Assembly (NCBI GenBank): GCA_002104945.1
Contig: MCFH01000007.1
Coordinates: forward strand, 186,001 to 250,000
DNA length: 64,000 bases
Direction of reading: 5' to 3'
Origin: Piromyces finnis
Lineage: Eukaryota > Neocallimastigomycota > Neocallimastigomycetes > Neocallimastigales > Neocallimastigaceae
Shown: positions 26,291 through 40,500 of the stretch, piece by piece
Layout: every line of letters begins with the position of its first letter
Position numbering within the stretch: the first letter of the stretch is position 1
The notes under the pieces: model-generated
The model's database searches: none
Told to the model about the DNA's origin: nothing
The model's input: the letters and a program-made list of their open reading frames with translations, nothing else
Made by a program: the position numbers and the translations under genes

Positions 26291-29200
26291 TTATGTTTGA
26301 GAATTTTCTTCTTGGAAATTCTTAGTAACTTGGGTAATAGATTCTAATACAGCCACCAATTGGTCCTGATCATGGTATTTATTATTCCTTCTACTTCTTC
26401 TACTGTTCTTAAGTTTAGAATTATTAATATCGCTATAATATCCTATAGATTCACTACTTTCAGAAGATATAGTATTTGGTGCTGAGGTTGTTTGTATAAT
26501 ATTTTTTCTTGGAGATGATAAAGAAAACGGTAAGAAAGAAAGGCTATAATCAGTATTTATTGACGGTTTAACATCTCCAGTTAATTCACTTTTATTGTTA
26601 TTGTTATTAATTATAACTGGTTGATCTCGTGAAATATTAAAACTTAAATCTTCAAAAGTATCATTATTATTTGTATTTTTAGTTCCATGACTGAATCTTA
26701 TATCACTAGATAATCCATTTGATTTAATTTCATTAAATAACTTAACATTCTTATTGATTTTACCACTCAAGTTTGTATCTGAATTTCTTATCTTATTTCT
26801 ACTATTCTTTATTAAACTATCTTTAGATTTAGATAATTGTTGCTGGTTTAGAGATGAAATATATTCTAATGATTCAATTGACATTGTTGATGAAGATGTT
26901 GAAGTAGAAAAAGAGGATAAGAAAGAATTGTCATCTATAAAAGGACTTTTTCCTTTTATTTTATTTCTTTTAAATTTATTAGCTGTTAAAGAAAATATTG
27001 ATGTTGGCGAAGTTGGAATATTTACATTATTTTGATAGCTCTGCTTAATATTGATAGTATTTATTTGTAGATCTGAACTTGTTTCAGGTAAATATCTATT
27101 ATTGTCAACAGAAATTTCTTTTGAACTTGAAGCATTAAATAGCTTTACATCAATAATAGGAACATCATTATCATTAATTCTATTATGTTGATTATTATGT
27201 TGATAATTTTCTACTTCATTTTTTTCTTGATAATTTAATTGATCATTTTCAGTTATAGTATTTTTACTTTGATCTGATTGTTCAGTTTTCTCTCTATTAT
27301 TAGATAATTTTTTTATTATAGTTCTATTGTTTTTTACTGTATTTAAATAGTTCAAATTTCAAATATATATTAAAAAAATAAATAAAAATAAATTATTAAT
27401 TTTATTAGATTAATTAGTAAGAAAATGAGAAATATATCTTTTAAAAGATATATATAAACCATTATAATGATAACTTATAATATTTAATTTTTTTTTACCT
27501 GATTTCTCAAAATCATTATCATAAATTACTTTATTCAAAAAGGAATCCTTTAAATTTCGTATTTACAGTAAAAATATTAAAATTATGAATTATATATTAA
27601 ATTTATATTTATAAATATTATTATATGAACTATTTTTACATCATCAGTTTTACTTTTCTGACTTAATTCATCAGAGGAGTTATCACTCTAAATAATAAAA
27701 ATTATTAGTTATATATTAGTTATAGCCAAGTTAATAATATATGTAATATATGCAAACATTTCAATTTTAAATTATTATTTACTTTTCTTTTTCTATTTTA
27801 TTTTTACCTTTGATAAAAGGATTTCATTAATAATCTGTTTTTTATTCTCTAACGTTAGTTCCAATTCTTCAATTTTTTCCTTATAATCACTAATTTTTTT
27901 TTCATAATTCCCAATATCTATTAATTTAATATTTAATAATATTATTATATGATATATATTAATTAATATATTAACATAATAAAAAAAAGCTTACTTGTCC
28001 TATTGATATTTAAATTACTCTCTAACTCTGATATTTTAGTTCTTAATAAATCATTATCTGTATTTATCCTTTTTGACTCATTTGTCAGTGCTTCTATCGA
28101 ATGTTCTTGTTCAATAATCCTACTTTTAAGTTTTTCATAAAGATTATCTTTTGATTCTTCTAATTCCTATTTATATTCATAAATATTTATAATATTAATA
28201 AAAAAAATTTAAAAATACTTATATATTATTTACCTTTGATGATTTTTCTAACTGATATTGTTTTGTACGTTCAACAGCAAGCAAATTTTCAAATCTTTCT
28301 GATTTTAATTTCTACTTAGCATTACAATAAAATATTATTAGCATTTAATAAAAACAACTTTATGATTATTAATTATAATTGTACCTCTGATCTTAACTGA
28401 TTAATTAAAGCTTCTTTATCTGTTTCTAATCGTTTAATTATTTGATCCATTTGTTCATTTTCAGTTGATATTCTAGTATATTCTTTTTGTATTTCATCTT
28501 TAGTTCGATCTATCATTAAATTCAAATCTCGTGAAGAAACAACTTCTTTTATTAATTTTTCTTTATCTACTTCTAACTGTCTTATCTCACGGTCACTTGT
28601 TTGTAATGAACGATTTAGATCTATTAAACATATAAAGAAAATTAAATTTTATTGTTTCTATAATTTAAATAAAAATTCTTTTTTACCCTAAAAAAAAATA
28701 ATAATAATAAACAATTATAAAATCTAATTACTAGTAATTTGATTATCATAAGCTTGAGCATCCATCTTTAATTGAGCTATTTCTTTAGAATACTCTTTTA
28801 CCATTTGATTTAAATGATCCATTTGTTTTTTTTGTAATATTAATTCAACTCTATTTAATAAAACAACGATTATATTTAAATTATTATTTAGAATAATATT
28901 TATAAAAAATGAAATTAATATATATTAAAAGAGGAAAATATGTTTATCTTTATACCTTGCATTATTATTTTCCTCTGTCGAATATTTATAAGTTACATCC
29001 AATTTTTCATGTTCATTAATTAATTTCTTATATGAAAGCATAATTTGTTCTTTTTCTTGATCCTTTGTTAAAACTAATTGATCAAGATAATTAACCTTTT
29101 CAGTTAATATCTTAACTTCTTCATTCATTTCATTTCTTGAGTTTGCATACTATTTTTATTTAAAAAAAATAATAATAACAATAATAAATTACTATTTTTA

Positions 29201-31769
29201 ATTATTTATCTACAATATTATTAATCATTATATAATTAAAATTGTACATCAGCTAATTCATTATTTAATATTTGATTTTCTTTCGTTAATGATGCAACAT
29301 CAGCATTATTATTTCGTATTTCTTCCTCATATCGCTATATTAAACAATATTTTATATAAAATCAATTAAACCATTAAAATTTTATCTAAATTAAATATAC
29401 AATAAATTACTTGGCAGGTATTAATTAATTCATCATTTTCAGTTTTTAATTGACTTAATTGTCTTGATTGACTTATTACTTCTTTATCCTGTTCTGTTAA
29501 ATGAGATGTCAAAAGATCAATTTGATCACGTAAATTTATAAATTCTTGTTTCGATTTCAACTCATTATCTTTTAATGCTTGGATTAATTCTTGTTTTGAT
29601 ATATTAATATATATATAATTTTGATACTTTAATCATATACAATAATTAATATAAAAATTACATATTTTAATAAAATCTTTAAATACCTTCTAATTCAACG
29701 ATTTTTTCTGTTTTTTTATCAACTTCTATTTGAAATTCATCACGTTCATTATCTAATTCTTGTATAATAGTATTCTGCTGTTCAATTTTTCTCTCTAAAT
29801 CAACGTATTCTTTCTTATTTTTTGTATATTCTTCTTGTAAGTTTTCTAGTTGATTCAGTGCATCGTTTGCTTTATTTGAAGCAAGATCTACTTCTTCATT
29901 CTAATAAACATATAAATATTTCAAACTCTTTCAATATTATTGGAATAAACAACTTTAATCAAATCCTATAATATATAATATGAATAATTACGCTTTTTTT
30001 ATTCTTTTCTATTATATCATTAAGTTGTTGATTTAACTTTTCAATATTACTTTCTTTTTCTTTCATTTTTTTTTCATACAATTTAATTTCATTTTCAATA
30101 TTATTTATTTTTTCGACCATTTCATCATTTAATAATTGTTTATCTTTAATATCATTGTTCTTCCTATATTCATTAATATTGAAAGTATTTATTAACTATT
30201 ATAATTCATATTATTTAATTACTTTTCATTATTAAATATATATAACATTACATGCAAAGTTCATCTTCTAACTTTTTTATTTTAGTTTTAAATATATCAC
30301 AATCTTCTTCAATTTTCTTTTTTTCTTCTACTACTTTATTCAATGTCTCATTCATTTTATCCATTTTTAATTTTTGATCAGATATTGTATGAATAAAATA
30401 CTCATTACTATTATCAACATTTAAAATTTTTGTATTAACATTATTAATATTATCATTATTAGTTTGCTGGTTAATATTACCAATAAAATTATTATCAGGC
30501 GTATAATATTGATTCTTATGAAGAGTATCATTTTTAAATTTTTCAAATTCTTGAAGTAACTCGTTATTCTTTTTCTTTAAATTATCTCTCTCCCTTATTA
30601 ATGAATTACCATACTCTTTCATTTCATTGAATTCCTTATCAAATATTTTTATTGATTCTAAAAGTTTATCACGCTCACTGAAATTAATAATATTTCATTA
30701 TCAATATGTTATAATCATAATTAATAATATTATTATTAATTAATAGTTTTACTAAATATATATTTATATAAATTATAATAATAATAATAATAACCTTTTA
30801 ATTTTTTCATACTCTTTATTCTAAGAAAAAATAAATAAAGAATAAAATAAATATAAATAAAGTATCATATAATATGTAGTAATACAAATAATTTTAATTT
30901 TTTTATAAATTTTAAAATCTATTATTTAATAATTATAATGATAATAATAAAATATAAAAAAAAATAATAATGCTATATAATTTACATTTGGAAACATATC
31001 TATTTCTTTTGAGCTTTCCTTTTTTACTAAATTTATTAATTCTTGTGTTTGAGTTATATTTTGTTGTTTTAATGTCTGAAATAAATCTTTATATTTATTA
31101 AGTTCTTCATACGACTTATTTATTTTATTAATCTTAATATATATTTATATTTATATTTATATTATATTTATATTTATATTTATTTTGTTATTAATAATAA
31201 TAGTAATAATAATATATTCAATAATAATACCTCTGTTTTAAAAATTTCCTTTTCTCTATTTTGCTTCTCTATTTTTTCTTCTAATTCTTTTACTTGTTGC
31301 TTCAGAATCACATTACTATTTTCTAATAGGTTTATCTCTTGAATCTATATTTTATTTCATTAATAATTAAATTATTCTATGTACTATATTTAATAAAAGA
31401 AATTAATAATAATGTATAATAAATAATACATTTCTATCATTAATGGCTTTTTGAGATGTATTCAATTGTTCATTTATCTCCTTTTTAAGAGATTCTACTT
31501 CTTTCTCAAGTAAATTGTATTTTTTCTTAAATTCATTTTTTTCCACTGTTAAATCTTTTAAATGTTGAATTTATATAAAAATTTAAATATTAATATTTTT
31601 TATACTTATTTACTTATTATTTATATATTACATATTACATACTTTCATTTGATTCTTCTAAATCATTTAATGCTACTTTAGCATCTTCTAAATCTGCATC
31701 TCTATCATTTATTTGCCTCTTTAGTTCATCCAATTCTTGCAATAGCTAATATGTTAATTAGATGTTATT

Positions 31770-31819
<50 letters not shown>

Positions 31820-33899
31820 ACATGTTACAATATTAAAATATAATAGTTTAAATAATATTTAATTATTATATATAAAAATTTACTTTTGAATTTTGATCTT
31901 TTAAAATAGTAATATTTTGTTTTAATTCATGAGTATTATTTTTGCTATCTATATTAGATGATTTATTATCTTTTTTTTTTTTCTTTTCAAGTTTACTATT
32001 AAATTTTGAATTATTCAATGATTTTATTGGTTTATTCTCTACTATTATAGTAGGTATATCTCTCATATTTTCTGTTGGGGCTTTTTTAGGAGGAGGTGAC
32101 ATTACTCTTGTTTCTGTTAATTCTTTAACCATTGATTCAAATTTATTAATATTTTTCCCCAATTCAGCATTTTTCAGTTTCTCGTTTTTTAAATCATTTT
32201 CTAATACTTGTTTTTCATTATCTTGTTTAAATAAATATGTTTCTTTTTCTTGTTCCAAATCATCAACTTCCTATAAAATTGTAAAGTATTAATAATTATT
32301 ATTTAATATTGAAAGTCTTTTAATAAAACTATATAATATTATTAAAAACTACTTTTTGTAGTATTTGAACATGCTCTTGCCAATATTCAACTTGAATTTC
32401 TAATTCTTTTATTCTCTGGGAAGAACTAATTAGCCTTTCTTCTAATGATTTTTTATCCTCCTCATCATTAGCATCATCATTTTTCTTTGAAAATTCACTT
32501 AGATTATTCATTTTAGAATATTTTAAGTTTTGGCTCAATCTCTTAATTTCGATATCTCTCCTATTTAGCATATTCTTTAATGTATCGATCTTATAATTGA
32601 AATTTATTTAATTTATAATAATAATTCTTATCAATATTAAATCTCAATGATTACTAGTAATAATTTTTTCTTAAAATCATTATACCTCATTTTCAAAAAT
32701 TTTATTTTTCATTTTGTAATTTTCATTTGAATTTTCTAGATTTTTAATAATTTCTTTTGTTTGTTCTAGAGTATCAAAGATAATTGGATCTGGTTTTGGA
32801 TATATATCATGAGGTTCTTTCATTTTATCTTTCAATATTTACAAAAAACATTTTAATAACAAAATGAACTATTACAAATAAGAATATTGAAATATATATA
32901 TATATTAAATTAAATACCTAAACCAGTTTCAATATCTATAGTTTGAAGTCTTGAATATAAACGATCATCTGAAGCTGGAATCTTTGTGACATCTATATAA
33001 ATTATGAGTAATAATATTAAAATAGAATATATTTACAAAATGAAATAATTGAAATTAATATTTCTATATGTATAAATTATATATTCTTATATATTTTTAT
33101 TATATAAATAAATATATACTTCTAACATCTCCAGTAGTTAAAAGAACACCACTTTTTTTCAATATATCTTCTACTCTATTTTTCTCTGTTTCATTTTTTT
33201 TCTGTTCTTCATTAAGTTTGAAACGATACTGAGAAAGAACAAATTTTAAATCTTTAATTTCATTTTCGTATTTCCTTTTTAATTCCTGTAATTTCCTTTC
33301 TATTTCATTTTTACTATCTAATTCTTTAATTAATTGTTCATGAAGATTATTATTTTCTTCTATACATTCTCCTAATTCTTTATTTAATGGTTCAATCTTT
33401 AATTATTGTTGTTGTTGTTAATTTTAAATTATTTCAAAATTAATTAATTTAATTCCAATTAGTAAAATTAATAGTAATTCAATTTTATTAATTTAACATT
33501 AAATAAGTTAAAAAATATAACTTTAACATTTTAATAATTATATATATAAATAACATACTTGATATTGAATATTATCTTTTTTATATATTAAATTTTCATT
33601 TAGTGTTTTTAAAGACCGACATGACTGTGTTGTTTGGATTAAATCAGCTAAAAGTTTTTGAATTAATGGAATTGATTCATAATCAAAATGTTCAGTGTAA
33701 TCAAGTTGATTTAGTCTTATTTATTTATATGTACATGTGAATAAAAAATAAAATAAAATATAACAATATTATTAATAATAATAGTAGTATATGTAGTAGT
33801 AGTAGTAGTAATATATTTTATATAGATAGATAGATACCGTTGTCTTAAAAGTTGATAATTTTCTTCAACTAAATTATAATCTTTCGAAATTGCTGACAT
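26291..33899 (-). CDS. CEP135/Bld10-like centriolar coiled-coil protein
   Basis: 26 exons on the minus strand, from 33838-33899 (ATG at 33899) through 33559-33715, 33120-33396, 32918-32992, 32686-32828, 32353-32589, 31884-32270, 31643-31745, 31430-31554, 31231-31344, 30986-31132, 30795-30820, 30252-30677, 29992-30163, 29687-29900, 29411-29589, 29248-29334, 28956-29149, 28732-28850, 28385-28620, 28234-28311, 27995-28166, 27808-27917, 27640-27687, 27499-27547 to 26291-27336. They total 4983 nt, 1660 residues, every junction in phase. The N-terminus (LRQRLNQLDYTEHFDYESIP, then LLADLIQTTQSCRSLK) has the CEP135 head pattern, and NRRDIEIKRLSQNL is the family's later conserved segment. Residues about 75-1300 are nearly continuous coiled coil; the last ~350 are Ser/Asn-rich and disordered. 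CEP135/Bld10 builds the centriole cartwheel pinhead; here it would serve zoospore basal bodies. Longer than animal CEP135 because of the tail. Confidence 0.85.
31774..31819. repeat. Intronic (ATT)n microsatellite
   Basis: About 15 tandem units within an intron of the CEP135-like gene. Confidence 0.85.
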
Positions 33900-35616
33900 T
33901 CCATATGGTTTTATCAACTTATTTTATCTTTTAATTGAATTTAAGAAAAGAGACGAAATTTAATATTATTGTGAATTCTTTAAATGTATTAATTTTATCT
34001 TTCCTATATAAAAATTCTCAATTATAATTTTTTATACTTTTGCTATTACTGTCGTTTTTATTTTTATTATTGTTGTTATTAGTAAGTAAATTATTTTGAA
34101 AAATGTAACTTAACAATATTATTAATATTAAAATTATAATTTCAATTTAGAAAATAACATAAAACAAAATAATATTTTACAATATTTTTCTTTTTTAATT
34201 GATTATTATTACTTTAAAAATATACTATTACATAAATATGTTGTAATAAATAAAATAGAAATTAATATGATATTTATTATTACTTTTCTCTTATTTTATT
34301 CTCAATTATATTTTTGTCTTTAGTTTTAATCAAGTTAACTTTTAAGTTAAATCATTTTTATAAATTTATATATATTAATTAAATTGTCATTTAATTAAAT
34401 TCTAAACTTTAATTTTTAATATTTTTTTTAATCTTTTTTTACAATATAAAATTAATTTAATATAACCCTTAGTCTCTGAAAGGGTTAAGAAATTACATTT
34501 CAAATAAAAATATAAAAGTATTATTATTACATCTTTAATTAGTATTTTTTGGAATATAAGATATTAATAAATTATAATAAAAAGAAAGAAAGAAAGAAAG
34601 AAAGTATATAGAAAGAAAAAAGAAGAAAAAACTATATTTTTTTATAATATCTGATTTATCATTATTATTTACTATTTCTATTTTTACAAATAAATAATTG
34701 ATATTAAGATATTTTTTTAATTCAACTATTTATTACTCATTATTATTTATATATTTTTTCTAAAATATGTGTATGAAGAATGAAAATGACATTTAATAAT
34801 ATTTAACTTACTAAAATAAAATTTAAAAATAATCAATTATGTACATATTTAATATTAAATATAAAGAAAGAAAAAAATTAATTATAATCTTTAAAGAGTT
34901 TCAACTTTTTTTTCCTGTTTCAATAAAGCAAAGATAAATCACATTGATAAAATAATTTTTATAACATTTAATAAGAAATATTAAATTTAATATTGATATT
35001 AAAAATTAAAATAATAATACAATATCAATATTTATAAAATAATATTATGAAAATATAATAATATTAATATATATATTTTTTAACTATTTTTAATTAAAAT
35101 CACTTTTACAAAGTTTTTATTAATTAATTTTAAAACAGAAATTTGAATTTTTTAAGATAATTTTTTAAGTGACATATTCATATAGAGTATGATTTATTGG
35201 TAAAAATAAAAATGAAATAAAATTTTTTTGTAGTTTATTATGTAATAGGTTAGGGTAATTTTATTTTTTTATGATAATAGTTTTTAATTAAGAATTTGAT
35301 AGAAATTAGAATAATATGTTCCTTTTATAGTAATACTTTTTAAATTAAAAATATTAAAATTAAATTTCAAAGTTTAAATAATAAATGTTTATTTATTACT
35401 TAATTAGATCAAGTTCATTTTTAAAAATCAAGCATAAATCATACTAATAAAGAAATAAACATGTAATGTTGTATCAATTACATATATATTTTAATTAATC
35501 ACAACTTTAATAAAAATGTTTACATTTTATTTTTCTAACTAATGTGCTAGTTTTTCATTTAATTTTTTCTATATTAAAACATATATAAATTTTATTTACT
35601 ATTCATTATTTTATTG
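33900..35616. other. Intergenic region
   Basis: 1.7 kb of A+T-rich spacer. It contains a GAAA repeat near 34581-34602 and one 7-bp stem with 9-base loop (34464-34486). No gene recognised. Confidence 0.6.
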
Positions 35617-36270
35617 TTATAATAAAGTTTTTTTTTCCCCAAAATTAATAAACAAATATATTCCAAGTATGGCATTAAAGCCTACCGCAGAAAAAACACT
35701 AAATCTTTCAATAATACCAAAGTATTCTTTAGGTACTATTCCTTGACCTACAGCACCCACAAACATCATTATTAATGCTATAAATGCCAAAATACTAATT
35801 ATTCTTTCTTCAACTTTTTTAAATCCTGCAATAATAATACATATTAAAGATATAATTGATAGAAGAACTACTAATATTGTTACAATAATATGCATAATTT
35901 CTTGAAATGTTATAATGTCTTTTCCACTTTCGGAAAGAGGAAATGAACCATATCCAACATTTGAAATCCATTGCATTATTGTAAATATATATATTCCAAT
36001 TTTAAATATTTTAGAAAATTGTTTTTTTTCGGATATATGGATTGAAACACAACTACAACATACAACACTACAAACATTATATAAAGAAGCTATTCTGTTC
36101 CATGAAGATTTTGAAGGTGCATTGTCAGCAGAAAGATCACTAACTGCCTGCTTCTTCCAATTATATCCTGGATAATAAAAAGGCGAAATAATTACAGCTG
36201 CGGTATATGAAATAAGGGCTATCAGTCCGGAGAGTCCAAACCAATTAATTAGTGTTTTATTACAATTCAT
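35617..36270 (-). CDS. DUF998-family membrane protein, bacterial type
   Basis: Intronless gene of 217 residues with six hydrophobic segments at about 8-29, 60-78, 88-108, 126-150, 156-178 and 189-208. The motif YYPGYNWKKQAVSDLSA (residues 32-48) followed by NAPS is the hallmark of DUF998 proteins, which are common in bacteria and archaea and of unknown function. Absence of introns beside intron-rich genes, and the family's distribution, suggest acquisition from gut bacteria; this is inference without a tree. The start ATG at 36268-36270 gives a normal family length. It stands alone, with 1.7 kb and 1.2 kb of non-coding DNA on either side. Confidence 0.85.
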   Translation of the reverse strand: MNCNKTLINWFGLSGLIALISYTAAVIISPFYYPGYNWKKQAVSDLSADNAPSKSSWNRIASLYNVCSVVCCSCVSIHISEKKQFSKIFKIGIYIFTIMQWISNVGYGSFPLSESGKDIITFQEIMHIIVTILVVLLSIISLICIIIAGFKKVEERIISILAFIALIMMFVGAVGQGIVPKEYFGIIERFSVFSAVGFNAILGIYLFINFGEKKTLL

Positions 36271-37517
36271 TTTTTATAGTGTTTATTAATATAATTAATA
36301 ATTATTCTTTATAATTACTTTATTATTTAATTTCAAATGTTTTTTTTTTTTTTTTTTTTTTTTTAAAGAAAATTTGCTAATAATTATTGTTATTTATCTT
36401 AAAATAATTACACTTTTTTTAATTTTTCATATATATATTTTTTCATTTACTTAATAATAATAATTATAATACTAATAATACTATTCATAAATTCTGATAA
36501 TTATTATTAATCATTTTAATATATTATTTATTGGGTAATTTTTGATTATTTTCTAGAGTGTGATTGGACATTGATAGTAATCATACTTTTCCATATATTA
36601 CTTAATATATAATAAAATCAATTCAAATTAATAAAGTATTTTTTAACGTTTATTAAATGATTATAATACATATTTTATATATTCCTAATATTAATACTCT
36701 TTTTTAAATAATCAAATATATTACTTTATATTTTAATATATTTGATAAAATTATATAATGATCCAGTAATTATTATTTTAAAAATAAATATATAATAGTT
36801 TTTTTTTTTTTTTTTTTTTTTTTTTTCTTTACAAAAAAAAGTTTATAAAATATAACATATTTATTTATTTTTATTTGTGGGGTAAAGTAGAATGATAGTA
36901 AAATAATGTTAAATTAGAGATAAATGTGGTATTGAAAGGAAAGAAAAAAAATAATAATGATGATTAGAAAATGAATGTTATATAATTTTTTTCTAAAAAA
37001 AAAGGAATATAAAGTTACAAGTTGTAAGTTTATTATAAATAGTTAATAATTAATTATGTATTCTTATTGTTAAATGAATCGAATCTTTATTTATATATTA
37101 TAAAGAAAAAATAATATTTTAACTTAAAAGTATTGATTAATATAAAATAGGCGTAGTATATAAAAAATAATTAATATATTTTCTTAAATTGAAAATAATT
37201 AACTTTTTATTCCTTTTACATTAAACATAAATTTAATTCATTATTCTAATTGTATTTCATTATTATTTTTTATCTTTAAAATATATATCATATAATTATT
37301 TAATTCTTTATAAATCTTTTTATTTGTATTATTTTATAAATTTTATATGATATAAATATTAATAAACTTATTGTAAAAAATTATAAATCGAAATTGTAAT
37401 TAATATAAATATTTATTTATATTTGATTTTATTATTAATTAATATTTTATGATGTATCATTTTAGTATATTAATTATTAATTAAAAATTATTTATTTCTA
37501 TATAGTTTATATAAAAG
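36271..37517. other. Divergent intergenic region
   Basis: About 1.25 kb between the DUF998 gene and the leucine-pathway fusion gene, transcribed divergently; homopolymer T runs at 36341-36364 and 36800-36826. No specific promoter element can be defined. Confidence 0.6.
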
Positions 37518-40500
37518 ATGAGAACTGAAACTATTGTTTTACTTAAGGGTGATGGTATCGGTCCAGAAATCGTTACTGAAGCTCAAAAGGTTTTACAACT
37601 TGTTAGTGACGCTAGAAAGGAAGCTAACGGTTTTCAATTAGAATTTAAGGAAGAATTAATTGGTGGTATTGCTATTGACCAAACTGGTAAATATAATAAA
37701 TAATAATTAATATATTTATTTTAAAATTAAAAAATGTTATTTTGAATATGATTTTTTATTGCGTGATATGATAATTTTTAAAAAAATATGTTTTTTAAAA
37801 TTTTTGATGTTACATAATTTTTACTTAAGATTAAATGGGGATTAAAAATATGAATAATATAAATAGAATATTAAAGTATAAAAATATAATTATTTTTTAA
37901 ATAGGTTCACCATTACCAGAAAAAACTCTTAATTCTTGCTTAAACGCTTCTGCCGTTCTTTTAGGTGCTGTTGGTGGACCACAATGGCCACGCCCAGCTA
38001 CTCCAGAAAATCCAAATCCACCAAGACCAGAACAAGGTTTATTAGATATTAGAAAAAAGATGAACCTTTTCTGTAACATTAGACCATGTATTTTCCCATG
38101 TGAATCTCTTAAGCAAAAGAGTCCATTAAAGGAAGAAATTGTTAAGGATACTGAATTTATTGTTGTTAGAGAATTAACTGGTGGTGCTTACTTTGGTAAG
38201 CGTGAAGAAGAAAATGCTGAAGGTGTTGGTAAGTAAAAGTATGTAGTAAGATGCTTTAAATAAGCGAAACCAAAAATCTAATTTATACAAATTTATATAA
38301 TTTGTAAAATTTGGTATATTCTAGCTTACGATACTACTGTTTATTCTGTTCCAGAAGTTCAACGTATTACTCGTATTGCCGCTAAGCTTGCTCTTGCTCA
38401 TGAACCACCATACCCAATTATCTCTATTGATAAGGCTAATGTTTTAGCTTCTTCTCGTCTTTGGAGACGTGTTGTTACTGAAACCATTGAAAAGGAATTC
38501 CCAACTGTTAAGTTACAACATCAATTAGTTGATTCTGCTGCTATGATTATGGTTAAGAACCCATCAGCTCTTAATGGTGTTCTTTTAACTGAAAACATGT
38601 TTGGTGATATTCTTAGTGATGAAAGTAGTGTTATTCCAGGTAGTTTAGGTCTTCTCCCAAGTGCTAGTTTAAACGGTTGGGGTAAGGAAAGTAATGGTTT
38701 ATATGAACCAATTCACGGTTCCGCTCCAGAAATTGCTGGTCAAAATATTGCTAACCCAATTGGTACTATTTTATCTGGTGCTATGTTACTTCGTTACTCT
38801 CTTGGTCTTGAAAGAGAAGCTAAGGCTATTGAAAAGGCTGTTGCTAAGGTTTTAGATGATGAACAACACGGAGGTTTAAATATCCGTACTAAGGAACTTG
38901 GTGGTAATGCCACTACTACTGAAATTGGTGATGCTATTTGCAAGGCTCTTGCTGATGAATTAAACCAATTAAACATTGAAGATTATGCTGATAAGGTTGA
39001 AGTTGATAATGAAGGTCGTCTTGTTTTATCTTCCCTTAAATTCAAGCGTCGTCCAATGACTCTTTGTGAAAAGATTATTTGTAATTCTGCTATTGGTTTA
39101 CCAGCTCCATATGATGTTAAACCAGGAGATATGGTTTGTGTTAAGGTTGACTGGACTATTGCTTCTGAATTAACTTGGAAGGGTATGGAAAAGACTTATG
39201 ATGCTATGGGTCGTCCAGGTGTTAACCGTAACGACAGATTCTGGCTTGCTATTGACCACACTTGTGATCCATCTATTAACGATCAACCAAAGCCACAAGC
39301 TTTAATTGCTGCTTCTCGTCAAATTCAAAAGGAAGTTGGTATTAAGGATTTACACGGTCCAAATGAAACTATTCTTCACACCGATTTCTACCGTTACCGT
39401 GCTCTTCCAGGTCAAATGATTTGTGGTGCTGATTCACACTCTTGTTCCGCTGGTGCTCTCGGTAACTTCGCTGTTGGTCTTGGTGCTGCTGATGTTCTTA
39501 TGCCATTAGTTACTGGTGAAACTTGGTTCAAGGTTCCAGAAACTTGTGAAATTCGTTTTGTTGGTAAGCCAAAGTTCGGTATTACTGGTAAGGATATTAT
39601 TATTCACGTTCTTGGTGAATTAAAGAGAAATACTGTTGGTTTCGAAAGAGCTTGTGAATGGACTGGTCCAGGTCTTAAGTATTTAAGTTGTGATGATAGA
39701 TTTGCTATTGCTAACATGAGTACTGAATTTGGTGGTATTGCTGGTGTATTCCAAGCTGATGAAATTACTGCCAACTTTGTTGCTAAGCGTAGTGGTGACA
39801 ATGCTAACTACAAGGATGGTGCTCTTTACTTCCGTGCTGATGAAGGTGCTCAATACTCATCATCTCACATTATTGATTTAAGTAAGGTTGAATCAAGTGT
39901 ATGTATCTACCCAGCTCCAGATAACGTTTCACCAGTTGGTGAAGTTCTTGGTAAGGAATTAGATGGTTGTTTCATTGGTGCTTGTACTACTGCTGAAGAA
40001 GAACTTATTTTAGCTGGTCTTGTCCTTGAAGCTGGTTTAAAGAAGGGTTATGTTCCAGTTTGTAAGGGTAAGAGAAAGGTTACTCCAGGTTCTGCTTCTA
40101 TTTTAGCTAGACTTCGTGAACTTGGTCTTATTGACGTTTATGAAAAGGCTGGCTTTGAAGTTGGTGCTCCAGGTTGCAGTTACTGTTTAGGTATTGCTGC
40201 TGATCGTGCTGGTGAAGGTGAAGTTTGGTTATCTTCCCAAAACCGTAACTTCAAGAACCGTATGGGTAAGGGTAGTATTGGTAATGTTACTTCAGCTTCT
40301 TGTGTTGCTGCCTCTAGTTTCGATATGAAGGTTACTGATCCAACTGAATTACTTGAATCTATTGACAGAAACAAGTGGGAACAATTCCGTCAATTCAATG
40401 TTGTTAAGGGTGAAGATATTGTTATTTCTGAACCAAGACCAATTATTGCTAAGGCTGGTAGTAACTCTAATGTTGATAAGGTTGAATCTAAGAACGTTAT

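Noticed and set aside
34464-34486. 7-bp stem (AACCCTT/AAGGGTT) with 9-base loop
   Set aside because: Same reason; also not flanked by anything resembling an RNA gene.
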